Positions 11,120 through 20,348 of a DNA stretch of 24,720 nt are shown here, piece by piece. Source of the stretch: Sphaerosporella brunnea. Its lineage: Eukaryota; Ascomycota; Pezizomycetes; Pezizales; Pyronemataceae. The notes under the pieces were generated by a model. The model had not been told where the DNA came from. It made no database searches and worked only from the letters and a program-made list of their open reading frames with translations. The stretch is taken from the NCBI GenBank assembly GCA_008704415.1, contig VXIS01000494.1:1-24720 (forward strand). The letters are read 5' to 3'. Both the position numbers and the translations under genes were made by a program. How positions within the stretch are numbered: position 1 is the stretch's first letter; every line of letters begins with the position of its first letter.

Positions 11120-13565
11120 ATGCCACGAGGACGGCCCGGAAACGCCGACGACGATCGTGCCGAGCTGTCGGTAAGCGGATCCTAGCCCTGATTCCCACTC
11201 AAACATCGAGCAGATCAATCGCTGACTGGAATCGCCTGTTTTTTAGTGTAATTCCTGCAGAGAGCGGAAGGTACGCGTGCAGCCAATCCGCTGGATCCCG
11301 TGTGTCCGGCTAACTGCTGTACCCCACCGTAGATCCGCTGCAATCGCGTGCGACCTTGCTGCGATAAATGTAAAGCTATCGACGTGCCATGTCACTATCC
11401 CGCGCGCAAACAGCGGTCCAAACGCGTACTGTACGCTGGTATTGTTTGTTTGAGCCCAATCAGTTACGCTGGCTGACACGCGCCCAATCAGCAATACTGA
11501 GGATGCGTTAAAGAACATCTTCGAGCGGCTGCGGCGGTTGGAAATAACCGTTGCGAACGCTATATCAAATGGCACTTTGCAACATGGCGCGGACCAATCA
11601 AATGGCACTTTGCAACATGGCGCGGACCGTGACCCCTCCAGATCGCAGTCGTTCTGCGATGAAAACCTCAGCCCACCGGCCGATGAGACTGCCTTTGTGC
11701 TGAGGCCAGAGCCCCCGTACTCTGCCCTCACCAACCCAAACCGGCCACAAGATAATCACACTCCTACCACGCCCTCACTGACGCAGCTGGTCTCTGAGGC
11801 AACCAACCTAGCACGGGCCGTGCTAGCGGTCAAGGCGCCTGAATCTCCGGGAGCGGAATCCGAGGGTGCCGTTCTCGAGAGTCTAAAGCAAGCTGAAACC
11901 GAGACTGTAGATGCCGAAGACAATGGGCTTGGCTCACAGGACCGCATGTCCAAATTTCCCCCGTTGAAGGAGCTGCAGCAGTGGATGAAAGACTTTTTCC
12001 AGCACGCTCCCAACTACTACTACTTCTCATTCCGCTTGGCGATTCCGCCTGATTTCTTTCTGCAGCTTCCAGAGCCGAGAGATAACCCGAATATGACCGT
12101 TGATCCCGCGTGTTTGATCATATATTACTCGCTGGCGCATCAGGGCATGTCCCTGGATGAAGGCGATAGCCCCAACCGCGAGGCATATTCGCGAGGTCTT
12201 TACAAAGCCTGCTTGGACCTGCTGGAGCCATGGACATCCAAAAAGAGTAACTTTTCCAGACTCGACATCGCAGCTGCGATCTCGATGACCATATTGGCGT
12301 GGAAATTCCTCGACAACAACCGTGCACTCCACGTCTTGAACCACGGCTGTCGAATTGCGGAAAAACTGGGGCTGTTCCACATCGACGATCCAAACTATAC
12401 CCACGATCCCCCGCTCTCGGAAGCTGACAAGTCTATCCAACGCTTTCTCTTCTGGCAGCTCTTCCTTTTTGACTCCGGCTTCAGCCTCCAGGCGGGAAGC
12501 CCCCCCGCTATCAAAAATGGCACCTGGAATGTTGACAAGCCTGTGTTCTCTGCCCGGTTGATTGCCAAGTTTGAGCTCACCCCGGACCATGAAATCCTCT
12601 TTTTGGCGCTCGCTCGGTTAGCTCTAGCACAGCGGAAAATAAATGACCTCTTCGCACTTTCCGCCAGCATCAAAACGTCGCCTCACCCGGAGCGGCAGCG
12701 CGCTGCTGCGGCTGTAACCCTCAGCGCGCTGGAGAGAGAGGTGCAAGGGATCAACGCTGAAATGGAGTTAATGCACCGGTATCATACATCTACAGACATG
12801 ACGCAGAAATGGTACTATGGCGACGTCCTCTTCAATTATTACACAACCATGACGCTCCTATACCGCGCGGGACATCACCCCACTAGTGTGGGGGCCTCGT
12901 CCTCGACTGAAACGATATTTCCAGCGTCTGCGCTGCATTCTGCTCGCCAGGCTATAAACCTCATCCGAGAACTACACCAAACATTCCCGAATGGAAAGCA
13001 GTGGAACGTCGGGTATTCCCCCCCTCCCCTCCCTTCAGTGCAATCGGGACTAATATGATACAGTTATGTCTGCTTCTACCCCTTCATCCCCTTCTTCACC
13101 CTCTTCTGCAACCTCCTCGCAACCGACGACCTGGCCGCTGCACGTTCGGATCTGGCGCTCACAATGTGGATCAGCGACACGATCCAAGTTTGGTCGAAGT
13201 CGCGGGCTTCAGACGGGCTAGCGCGGCTCAAGGACGTCACCCACAGACTCAACGATATCGGCCAGTATTTCATAGACCTGAAAGCCGCCGAGGCTGCGAG
13301 ACGCGCGCAAGGCGAGGCGGTTTCTGGCGCCGCGCCCCTACCGGTTGTGCCCGGAATGCCTGGGATGCCCGGGATGCCCGGAATGCCCGGAATGCCCGGA
13401 ATGCACGGAATACCTGGAATACCTGGAATACCTGGAATGGAGGGTCTTAATTATGAGTTTAATCTTGAAAACTTTTTGGACTCTCCAGTAGAGTATGCGA
13501 GGGTGTTGGAGACGGGAGTGGTCACGGTGGATACGCACCAGGAGTGGTGGGGCGTGATTTCTTAG
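11120..13565 (+). CDS. Zn(II)2Cys6 fungal transcription factor with fungal-TF middle homology domain
   Basis: Nuclear DNA-binding regulator; target pathway unknown. Five exons: 11120-11170, 11247-11270, 11333-11430, 11492-13012 and 13064-13565, total 2196 nt, 731 residues. The zinc cluster is C18-x2-C21-x6-C28-x6-C35-x2-C38-x6-C45, split by intron 2 after the basic RERK; C34 is an extra cysteine. A short coiled coil (about 59-77) follows, as in dimeric members. Residues 75-95 carry an 11-residue tandem duplication. About 210-520 is the fungal-specific middle homology region, with SRLDIAAAISM and a helical FWQLFLFDSGFSLQ segment. Residues 662-691 are ten collagen-like G-x-x triplets. The ATG chosen opens directly into the zinc cluster. 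Intron 3 (11431-11491) uses GTACGC and a CTGAC branch site. Neighbours give no firm hint of its target. Confidence 0.92.
11565..11628 (+). repeat. 33-bp in-frame tandem duplication in the zinc-cluster gene
   Basis: The unit at 11565-11597 is repeated at 11598-11628, identical over 31 bases. Because the unit is 33 bases the frame is kept, so the protein contains SNGTLQHGADQ followed by SNGTLQHGADR just after the coiled coil. Lack of divergence suggests a recent event. Confidence 0.93.
13353..13442 (+). repeat. 9-bp/3-codon degenerate repeat coding a collagen-like G-x-x tract
   Basis: Ten consecutive G-x-x triplets: five Gly-Met-Pro, one Gly-Met-His, three Gly-Ile-Pro, one Gly-Met-Glu, near the end of the transcription factor. 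The units differ by synonymous changes (GGAATGCCT, GGGATGCCC, GGAATACCT), so part of the array is old enough to have drifted and part is near identical. Confidence 0.95.
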
Positions 13566-13568
13566 GTA

Positions 13569-13645
13569 GATGTGAGTTTGCGAGATGGAAGGAACATGTG
13601 GACTATATCCTGTTACTTGATGTGAGTTTGCGAGATGGAAGGAAC
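13569..13645 (+). repeat. 27-bp direct repeat just after the transcription factor stop
   Basis: The same 27 bases, starting GATGTGAGTTTGCGAG, occur at 13569-13595 and 13619-13645, 50 bases apart, immediately after the stop codon. The spacing sequence differs, so this is a direct repeat rather than a perfect tandem array. It lies in the presumed 3' UTR. Confidence 0.9.
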
Positions 13646-13934
13646 GTGAATGAAATATATGTACTTTGATAGTTTACTTTTTTTTTGTTTGTTTGTGATC
13701 AAGTTTATTTATCTTGTCTTGTCTCAGACAGACAGACCCACTATTACTATCTATACTCATCCCCGCCCTTATCCTTCCTTGCCTGTCCAGGCCTCCCTAT
13801 TGGATGGCTATCTCATGGGGGGCGGGGGTTGGTTTTATAAACCGTGAAAAGTTGATGATAGAGTGTTTTTTTTTCGAGTGTGAGTGTAGGAGGGAAGGAG
13901 TAGGTAATTAGTTCAATTGAGCGTCATCACCTTA

Positions 13935-13966
13935 GTTCCATGATCACTATGATCACTTGATGGAAC
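13935..13966. other. short hairpin-forming inverted repeat
   Basis: GTTCCAT (13935-13941) pairs with ATGGAAC (13960-13966) around a core with two copies of GATCAC. It lies about 370 bases after the transcription factor stop. It could be a dimeric protein-binding site or nothing. Confidence 0.4.
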
Positions 13967-14177
13967 GATATCCCCCCCCTTGACTTTCTTTTCTTTCGTC
14001 AACACAACTAGTAGTGTGCTGACACCGGAAAGCTTAAGCTGCCAGGCCTGGGCCGTGGCAGCTAGATGCTCGCAGGAACCGGGACAAGGGATGTCAGCCT
14101 AGCGTGATGTATCGCAGAACGCGGTTATCCACGCGACCACCCGCAGAGCCTCAACCCGCAGAGCCTCATCACCCCAA

Positions 14178-14585
14178 CTACCGTATCGTCTGGGTCTTAG
14201 GCAACGCGGGCCGAAGGGGTGGGGGTGTTGCCAAGCTATCAAAAAGTTAATTTCCAAAGACTCGCGCACGGGCGATGCTGTATCTAATTTTTATTTACAG
14301 CAGCAGAACCATTACAGTGCCGGCGTTGTTGGTCGTCCAGCGCCCATAGTAAACTCCCTCGGGGTATCCAAATAGCTCAGGATCTCGATCTTCTTTCCAT
14401 TGGTAGGCCGGCACCGGGTGCTTTTCACAGGGGCATTGCGCCGTATCTTCCGGTGTTTGTCCGCTACCGGCACCCAAATTGTGACCGCGACGTCCAACCC
14501 CACCAATAGAAAACCCTCAACACCCGCAACCTTACCACCCCCACCCCTCCGGCCCGCGTTGCTTAAGACCCAGACGATACGGTAG
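14178..14585. repeat. 50-bp inverted repeat pair flanking a ~308-bp core
   Basis: The left arm, 14178-14227, matches the reverse complement of the right arm, 14536-14585, at 48 of 50 positions. Both begin CTACCGTATCGTCTGGG. Identity stops abruptly outside the arms. In one frame both arms encode the same peptide core, YRIVWVL followed by NAGRRGGG. Possible readings are a small non-autonomous DNA transposon (MITE-like) or an inverted duplicate of a coding fragment. I see no clear target-site duplication. Confidence 0.7.
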
Positions 14586-14899
14586 CTATGAGTTGGTTTC
14601 TCTTCTGTTCGTGTGTTCCAGTCACCTTGTCGCAGGCCCCGGCAGTGGGTCTCCAATGACCCGGGGGGTAGCATAGTCTCTTCTCGTCTGAATATGTCAT
14701 GGCCGCAAGCGGCCGAGTACAATATGATTAAAACAAACAAAAAACAAAACAAAATTCAGTCAACTTGGACGCACAACTTGGCCACAAATATTCGCACCAA
14801 CTCGTGTTTGTACTGTATACTCTTTACAACCTACCTGCTTCCCGCCGCCCACCACAACTGCTCCCGCACGTGCTCACTTCAAGCCGAAGCTCGCACAAC

Positions 14900-17170
14900 A
14901 TGGCCTTGGACTTGTTCAAGGGTTTGTTCACCCAGTCCTTTGTCGCTGCGGAGAACCTCCCTGATGCAGGAGCCCCCTCTGGGAACCAGATCTCCTCTGC
15001 ACTCCCCACCCCCACTCCTCTTGAGTCACCCCTATCTGTTCCCTGCCAGCCTTCCCAGGGGTTGTCAAGTCTTAACACGCCTACCACAAACCATTCGATC
15101 ACGATGGCTGCAGGCAGGTGCACGAAACCATTCTGTGGCTGTCCAAAGGGCATCTTTGATGTTCCTTTGGCCGGCAACGTTCCAGTTGATGGAGTGCCAT
15201 GTCGACACTGCGAGCATCAGCTCGCTCACCACAAGGCCTATGAATCTAAAGGCAGGTAAATGACCATTCTTCTATGCTCTGTTGAAGCAAGCTAACTAAA
15301 TACTAGAATCTCCGTCAATCCCTCCCGTGGTTCCAGACAAGGACGCCCTACTATCCTGCCTCGCCGGTAAGCAGTAGATATCTCGGTGATCGGTCTTGTG
15401 GCTGATGAGATGCAAAACAGAACTACCAGCAGACACACTTCCTCGTCAACACCTAGTGGATCAAGTGATCCTGAGGGCCAATGTTTATAAATTTGTCGTC
15501 GTGCGGGGCACCCCCGCCACAGGGAAGACGACGCTCTCTCTACTTGTCGCAAACTCACTGTTTCGATCACAATCTCTCCCAGTTTACCTTCTGCTCGGTT
15601 GGCCCAAGGACGAAGTGAAAGCCGCCGGGGGCTGGAAGTCTTATCTCGAGGAGCTGACTGGTATCCATGGACGGAGCTGGCTGGCCCATGAAGCATATCT
15701 TCTCATCGATGAGGCCCAGGAGTCTTATTGGGATTCGGAGTTGTGGGTGGCCCTGTTCAAGGCCATTTCTGGAGCAAATCGTGGACCACGCGTGATAACT
15801 TTTTCTTCATTTGGCTCGCCAAGCGGTGGTTACCAAGGAATTAACCAAACGAAACGTTTTATCAAAACGTCGTTGACACTGGGGATTGAGCAGAAAATAT
15901 CACTGCCAGCACTGCCACTACGAGTTCAGAAGGCGTACGGTGTCGAGCCTGTTGGACTTTTATTCGACCGTTCTGAAGCAGAAATGGTCATCGATTCCCT
16001 CGTTAAGTCTTATAATAGGCGTCAATTTCCGGCAGACCTCCAGGAGCAGATATACCATATCACGGCGGGACATCCCGGAGCTCTTACATCACTCGTACAG
16101 CGGATGTTTACATCTTGCCCTGTATGTATTTAGAACCCACCATTCTAGCGCATCACTTATTAACACCACTATAGCGTCTTCATACCATATTGCGCTTCGG
16201 CGGTCTCATCGACCTTCAAACTGCTAATGAGAACTTATTCTCTCGCCCGAAAGAGCTGTTTGACATTCTGAGGGATGCTCCCTTCGCAAGAGGCCTACCA
16301 TCTCCCGAAGCACTTCAGAACACCAATTATTCACCTATCTTGAAAAAAATGGTTGTTCGTGGTGGGCGTTGTAAGCAGGACGACTTGGGTGCGTTCGCCA
16401 TTGCCGATATTGAAAAACTCGTAGAAAACGGATGGGTTCACACGGAGACTCCAACCAACGGCGAGATTGAATATTCTTTTGCGAGCCCGCTGCATTTTTG
16501 GTCTGTGCCACCGTGAACTCTGGTTGGTTACTAGTATTGCTAACAGATAGCCCAGGCACTGTGCTTCGTGTCTGCTACCTTCGGTCCCTGCTGGTAAGCT
16601 CGCGTACGGGTCTCCCTTGGAATTGGCCATAGAAGCCATCAAGGGGTTCTACCCCAGTCAGCTGTCAGGGCCTGGGCGATCGTATTATGGTGGCCGGACC
16701 ACTGGCATCGCGTTTGAAGATCAGTTCCAAAAGGAACTTTACCGTTGCTTGTTACCGCTTCTGGACGGATCGGTTTACGTTTCTCCTGAATACGTCGTCA
16801 AGGGTGGTGGAAGGGTTGATTTTCAGCTTGAGGAGCAATGCTGGGCGCTAGAGTTACTCCGAGAAGGCAATTCGAATACGCTAAAGAAACATTGTGCGCG
16901 GTTTCTGAAGGGGGGAAAGTACCATTCCATGATAAAGGAAGGGAATACCAAAAAGTTTGCAGTGCTTAACTTTACTACATCCCTTCCTAAACATCCATTG
17001 CAAGGTATGTTTTTGGTCCCTCTTCTCCATATTATCTACTCACCCCCACTGTAGACATGACTGGAATCTTGTACCACGTTCTCTTCACTGAAAACTTTCG
17101 AAAAGTTGACATTATCGACGGAGGTACACATCAGACGGTCACAGATTTCGTCTTGTTGGAATCGCTGTGA
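14900..17170 (+). CDS. Crinkler (CR)-type P-loop NTPase fused to a restriction-endonuclease-fold domain
   Basis: Modelled as six exons: 14900-15251, 15307-15366, 15421-16121, 16175-16500, 16556-17004, 17055-17170; 2004 nt, 667 residues. Residues 1-70 are Ser/Pro/Thr-rich. A Cys/His cluster follows (C74, C79, C81, C101, H103, C104, H106, H110, H111), probably zinc-binding. The NTPase has Walker A GTPATGKTT at 167-175, Walker B LLIDEAQ with D234-E235, and a sensor-like ITFSSFG strand. A helical, winged-helix-like region (PFARGLP) links to the C-terminal nuclease fold: GGRVDF with D568, then WALELLREG with E579, and H592 in KKHCARF. This order (NTPase then REase-type nuclease, with ELLREG and the downstream His) is that of the CR/Crinkler effector-like proteins found across fungi and oomycetes. 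Biochemical role is unproven; many are thought to act on DNA in conflict or as effectors. The first intron needs a GC donor at 15252; with the GT at 15256 the frame breaks, so the gene could be a pseudogene. Confidence 0.78.
15252..15306 (+). other. probable GC-AG intron (intron 1 of the Crinkler-type gene)
   Basis: The only visible GT donor, GTAAAT at 15256, leaves exon 1 in phase 2. Exons 2 and 3 read as natural protein only if exon 1 ends in phase 1. A GC donor four bases upstream (AAAG|GCAGGT) gives exactly that phase and resembles known GC donors (AAG|GCAAGT). The acceptor is TACTAG at 15306, after a CTAAC branch site. The alternative is a small indel in exon 1 or 2. Confidence 0.5.
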
Positions 17171-17750
17171 TTGATTGAATGTGTCTGTGTTTACTTTGTT
17201 CAGTTGTACCATGATGGTACACAACAAGCCTGTAGAAATGTTACAGGCGATCAATAGAAACGAATTCCTTTGTCTGAATGATCACTTTTTTTTTTTTTAA
17301 TCATATTGCATTCGACCACTTGCGATCGTCGCCTGGTCCTGCATGCTTCGAATGCATCAGGGAGAAAGGGGGGAGGGGATTTCCCGTGCGTGTTTCGTCG
17401 GTTTCTGCGCCGGGCTAGACGGCCCGGAGCGCTTACGTTCGTTCGTTTCGACTTTTGTCGCAGCAGGTGGAAGCTGCCGGCGTGTCCGCCGCCGCCGCCG
17501 TCGTTGCGGGCGGGGGCGGGGGCTGCGGACAGCGTCTGGGTTGGCAGAATTGGCGACCCATGGCGGGGGCGATGTCTGGGTCGCCCCGTACTTAGTTATT
17601 CGCAACTTAGAAAAAAAAAAAAAAGATTGGCTTCGGCGCCGGCAATGTCTTCATTCTACGTACCGGAAGGATACGGTAAGGTAAATAAATCCCTTTCCCA
17701 TTAGTATATATATATATAACTAGTACATTAACACAAAAAAATCTACAAAA
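17171..17750. other. intergenic region with homopolymers and a TA repeat, no gene
   Basis: Converging 3' ends of the Crinkler-type gene and the phosphoesterase lie here. It has a 13-T run (about 17287-17299), a GCC/CCG-rich stretch (17485-17525), a 14-A run near 17611-17624 and a short (TA)n at about 17705-17717. Open frames through the GC-rich part have no recognisable motif. Confidence 0.6.
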
Positions 17751-19796
17751 TCAAACGCAATCCCTGCCCCACTCTTTAGCCGCAAACTCCAAAATGAGCT
17801 TCGTGAGCGTGTCCTCGCGTCCCATGTACATCTCAAACATGTCCCTGCTCCACGCGTCGGGTCTGCTGACGATGGCGTTGAGGCCGTCGGCGACGTTCTC
17901 GGCGATGAAGTCGAAAAACACCACGTCGACGACGGGGGGCGGGTTGGTGGCGTAGTCCGCGGGGAACGAAGCGTTGGACTGCAGCACCTTGGGCGTGGGA
18001 TACTTTTCGAAGTATTCGTGCACGGTGTCGTCGCCGTCGTGGCCGAAGTCGTCGTTGGTGGTGTACCCCTTGACGAGCGTGCGCTTCTTCTGCTTCTGCT
18101 TCTTCCGCCGGCCGAGCGGGATCTGCGCGCCGGGCATCACGTTGCGTGGCTGTTTGGCGTCGTCGTAGTCGGCGTGCTTGTCCAGTGGCGGGAGATCACC
18201 CTTGGCCCGCGCAGAGGCGGAGTACGGGCTCGCGTCGTTGTTGAAGTAGTCCAGCAGCTGCGTGGCCACGTTCCACTCCACGTCTTTGGCGTACATGAAG
18301 CGGCTGGTGAAGGGGGAGACCAGGAAGCTGGTGTCGTATGTGAAGGGGCCCTTGAACACGTCGAAGCGCTGCGAGCCGCCGTTGATGAAGATCATGCGCG
18401 GGTGAGAGTCACGCATGGGGTTGCGGACCATCTCCGGCAGGATCGTCTCCGCGAGGTAGGAGTACCAGTTGTGGGGGCCTGGGAAAGGGTCCCTGAGACT
18501 TGTGAGTGGGTCGGTTGGATGCGGAGGGAGGAGTGCTCACTTCATCAAGCTGAAGTCTTGAGGTGCGCAGCCAATCAATCTGTTCAGATCGAGTAGCTGG
18601 CGGTAGCTGGTGATCTCCTTTGACATGCTCAGTCCCTCGGGGGTATCAAAGTTGGCCCCACCGGTGCCGGAATGGTGTTGGAATCCTGGCCGATTGAAGT
18701 CGATGTATCTTCTGAACGTGGTGATGGCACCGCCGTCCTTAGGTTTCGGGCCATGCTCAGGCGCCAGACCATCCAGACTCAAGAAGCCGACAGTTTCGCA
18801 GTAACGGCCCGACTCGAGCGCCGTGGATTTCTCGTCAAACACCTTGAAATCGCGGATGTGCGAGTGGCCCCCGAAAATCTGAATCGGCGTCTCCGGATTC
18901 GCGGCACGGATGGCATCGTGGATCTGCTGCAGCTCGAGGGTGTGCACATCGATGTGAGCAGCCACCAAGAAGAGGTCCACCTCCTTGTCAGCAATCGCAT
19001 CCTTGAACCATTGCTCCTCCAAGACCGTGGCCACAGGCTTGACCCTCGTGATCGGGTGATTCCCGGTGAAGTTGAACAGGAACCCAAACGCGGTGACGTT
19101 GAAGCCCATTTTCGGGGTGACGAACTTCAAGCTACGGTTCGCGAAGGGCTCCCACTCGCCTCTCCAGTTGATGTCGATATTGGAGGACAAATATCTATCG
19201 CCGAAAAACGGCACCATCTCGAGGTGTTCGTTCAGCGCTGTAGTCCCGTTGTACAATTCGTGATTGCTGTGCCCATCAGCCACGTCCTTCGCGGAAGCAC
19301 GAATTACCAACCCAGTGGTGAGGATGTCCACATCCAGCTGCTGCAGTATACGCCGCGTATACATCCCCTTCGGATCCGACGCGTCCCACAGGCCATTCCC
19401 CTCCGACCGATCGCCAGTATCAACCACCAGGAAGTCCACGTCCTTCTCGTGTGCGCGTCGGCGCATGTGCGAAACGAAAGAGATGTAATCTCCGAGATCG
19501 GCCGAGTACTGCGGTTCCTGTAGATGGCCACCATGCCAGCCGTGGCTATCCTCGGTCAGTCGTTCGCTCGCGAAGTCCGCAGAAATGACGGGAGGCCAAC
19601 ACGCACTTGTCGGTGGTGTGCCTGCAACGATGTTAGCTTCGCTTTGCCAGAGCATACGGTATACGCACAGAAAGTTCAGCTGACCCCATTCGAGGTCCCT
19701 GAATTCCTGGCCGTCAACTGGATTCTTCGCCTGTGGCTGGATCGCGTGTGACAGCCGGAGCGACGCGGCAACGAGGGCCACCTCGAACGGCCTCAT
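17751..19796 (-). CDS. secreted/vesicular calcineurin-like phosphoesterase (5'-nucleotidase/YHR202W family)
   Basis: Metal-dependent phosphoesterase of the 5'-nucleotidase-like group; substrate unknown. Five exons (minus, 5' to 3'): 19796-19669, 19621-19607, 19545-19312, 19266-18541, 18492-17751; total 1845 nt, 614 residues. The ATG at 19796 opens a signal-peptide-like segment (MRPFEVALVAASLRLSHA). Metal-site motifs appear in order: D47-x-H49 in TTDNHGWH, G92-D93-R in VVDTGDR, G-N127-H128-E in TTGNHELY, a VAAHIDVH strand, and G259-H-S-H262 in GGHSH. The second half (INGGSQRFDVFKGPFTYD) matches the 5'-nucleotidase C-terminal domain, with a Lys/Arg-rich insertion (GRRKKQKQKKR). The DxH motif is built only by splicing a 15-nt microexon. 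Intron 3 has a less usual GTTGGT donor and is only 45 nt. Alternative naming: Ser/Thr phosphatase family protein. Confidence 0.9.
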
Positions 19797-20256
19797 GATG
19801 AGCGGGTGTATTCTCAAGAGCTGGGCGCGTCGACAGGAGTTGGCAGTGATGTGGCAGACTGACTCTCACCTCTCGGGGTGGTTGGGACGGAGTGACAGAG
19901 AGCTAGGTAGCTACCAAGTACGGAGCTCTTCGAGCTTATCGCGCATGCTGCAGCTGCCGGTGCGCCTGCGCTTTGATCACACATGACCAACAGCCTCACG
20001 GCGGGGACTTCCCGCTTGCAACGTCAACAACTCGGAGTGCTGGAGCACCGTGGTTGGTCACGATTCACTTGACATTTATTGCAACTGTTGATCTGCCCGA
20101 GCCACGACGTAGGTATATCAATATGCCATTCAAAGTTACTCTGATGACCACAATCGCGATCCCGTTCGTTTCTCAATGAAACACCTGGTTCCTGAGCAAA
20201 AACACTAAAAGGCTAGCATCCAAAGAAAACCCATGCCGCACAAAATGAGGCAGTCG

Positions 20257-20294
<38 letters not shown>

Positions 20295-20348
20295 TCGTCC
20301 ACAGCAGACTCATCCCTTTGGTACACGCGCCAGACGCCACCAGGCATT
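19797..20348. other. intergenic region upstream of the phosphoesterase, no gene
   Basis: Contains the phosphoesterase promoter (read leftwards) and the 3' flank of the stress-protein gene. Apart from the poly(A) tract at 20257-20288 I see no motif, RNA gene or coding signal. Confidence 0.6.
20257..20288. repeat. 32-nt poly(A) tract
   Basis: Uninterrupted run of 32 A on the plus strand, about 60 bases beyond the stop of the minus-strand stress-protein gene. It is not the poly(A) tail of a retrocopy on the plus strand, since no coding remnant precedes it. Its exact length is uncertain in any sequencing method. Confidence 0.85.

Larger units (their letters stand above)
13566..14899. other. 1.3-kb intergenic region with small repeats, no supportable gene
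   Basis: Contains the 27-bp direct repeat, a hairpin (13935-13966), a 15-bp tandem duplication CCCGCAGAGCCTCAA (14140-14168) and the 50-bp inverted repeat pair described separately. A minus-strand frame at 14295-14477 ends in a plausible peptide (YGRWTTNNAGTVMVLLL) but has no recognisable domain or clear upstream exon. The right end is the promoter and leader of the Crinkler-type gene; I see no convincing TATA box. Confidence 0.5.

Noticed and set aside
13164..13565. Separate small gene encoding the collagen-like tract
   Set aside because: It is exon 5 of the zinc-cluster factor, joined by an intron at 13013-13063 that keeps the frame.
14295..14752. Minus-strand frames possibly coding a small secreted protein
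   Set aside because: The peptide at 14295-14477 looks natural, but I could not link it to an upstream exon with good splice sites, and it overlaps the inverted repeat.
17340..17370. TTCGAAT loop with near-complementary flanks, resembling a tRNA T-arm
   Set aside because: No matching acceptor, D or anticodon arms upstream at tRNA spacing.
17306..17704. Overlapping open frames of about 110-130 codons in GC-rich sequence
   Set aside because: GCC/CCG repeats keep several frames open by chance; no start context, motif or splice structure.
18672..19523. 283-codon plus-strand open frame
   Set aside because: It is the antisense shadow of the phosphoesterase exons 3 and 4, whose catalytic motifs are clear on the minus strand.
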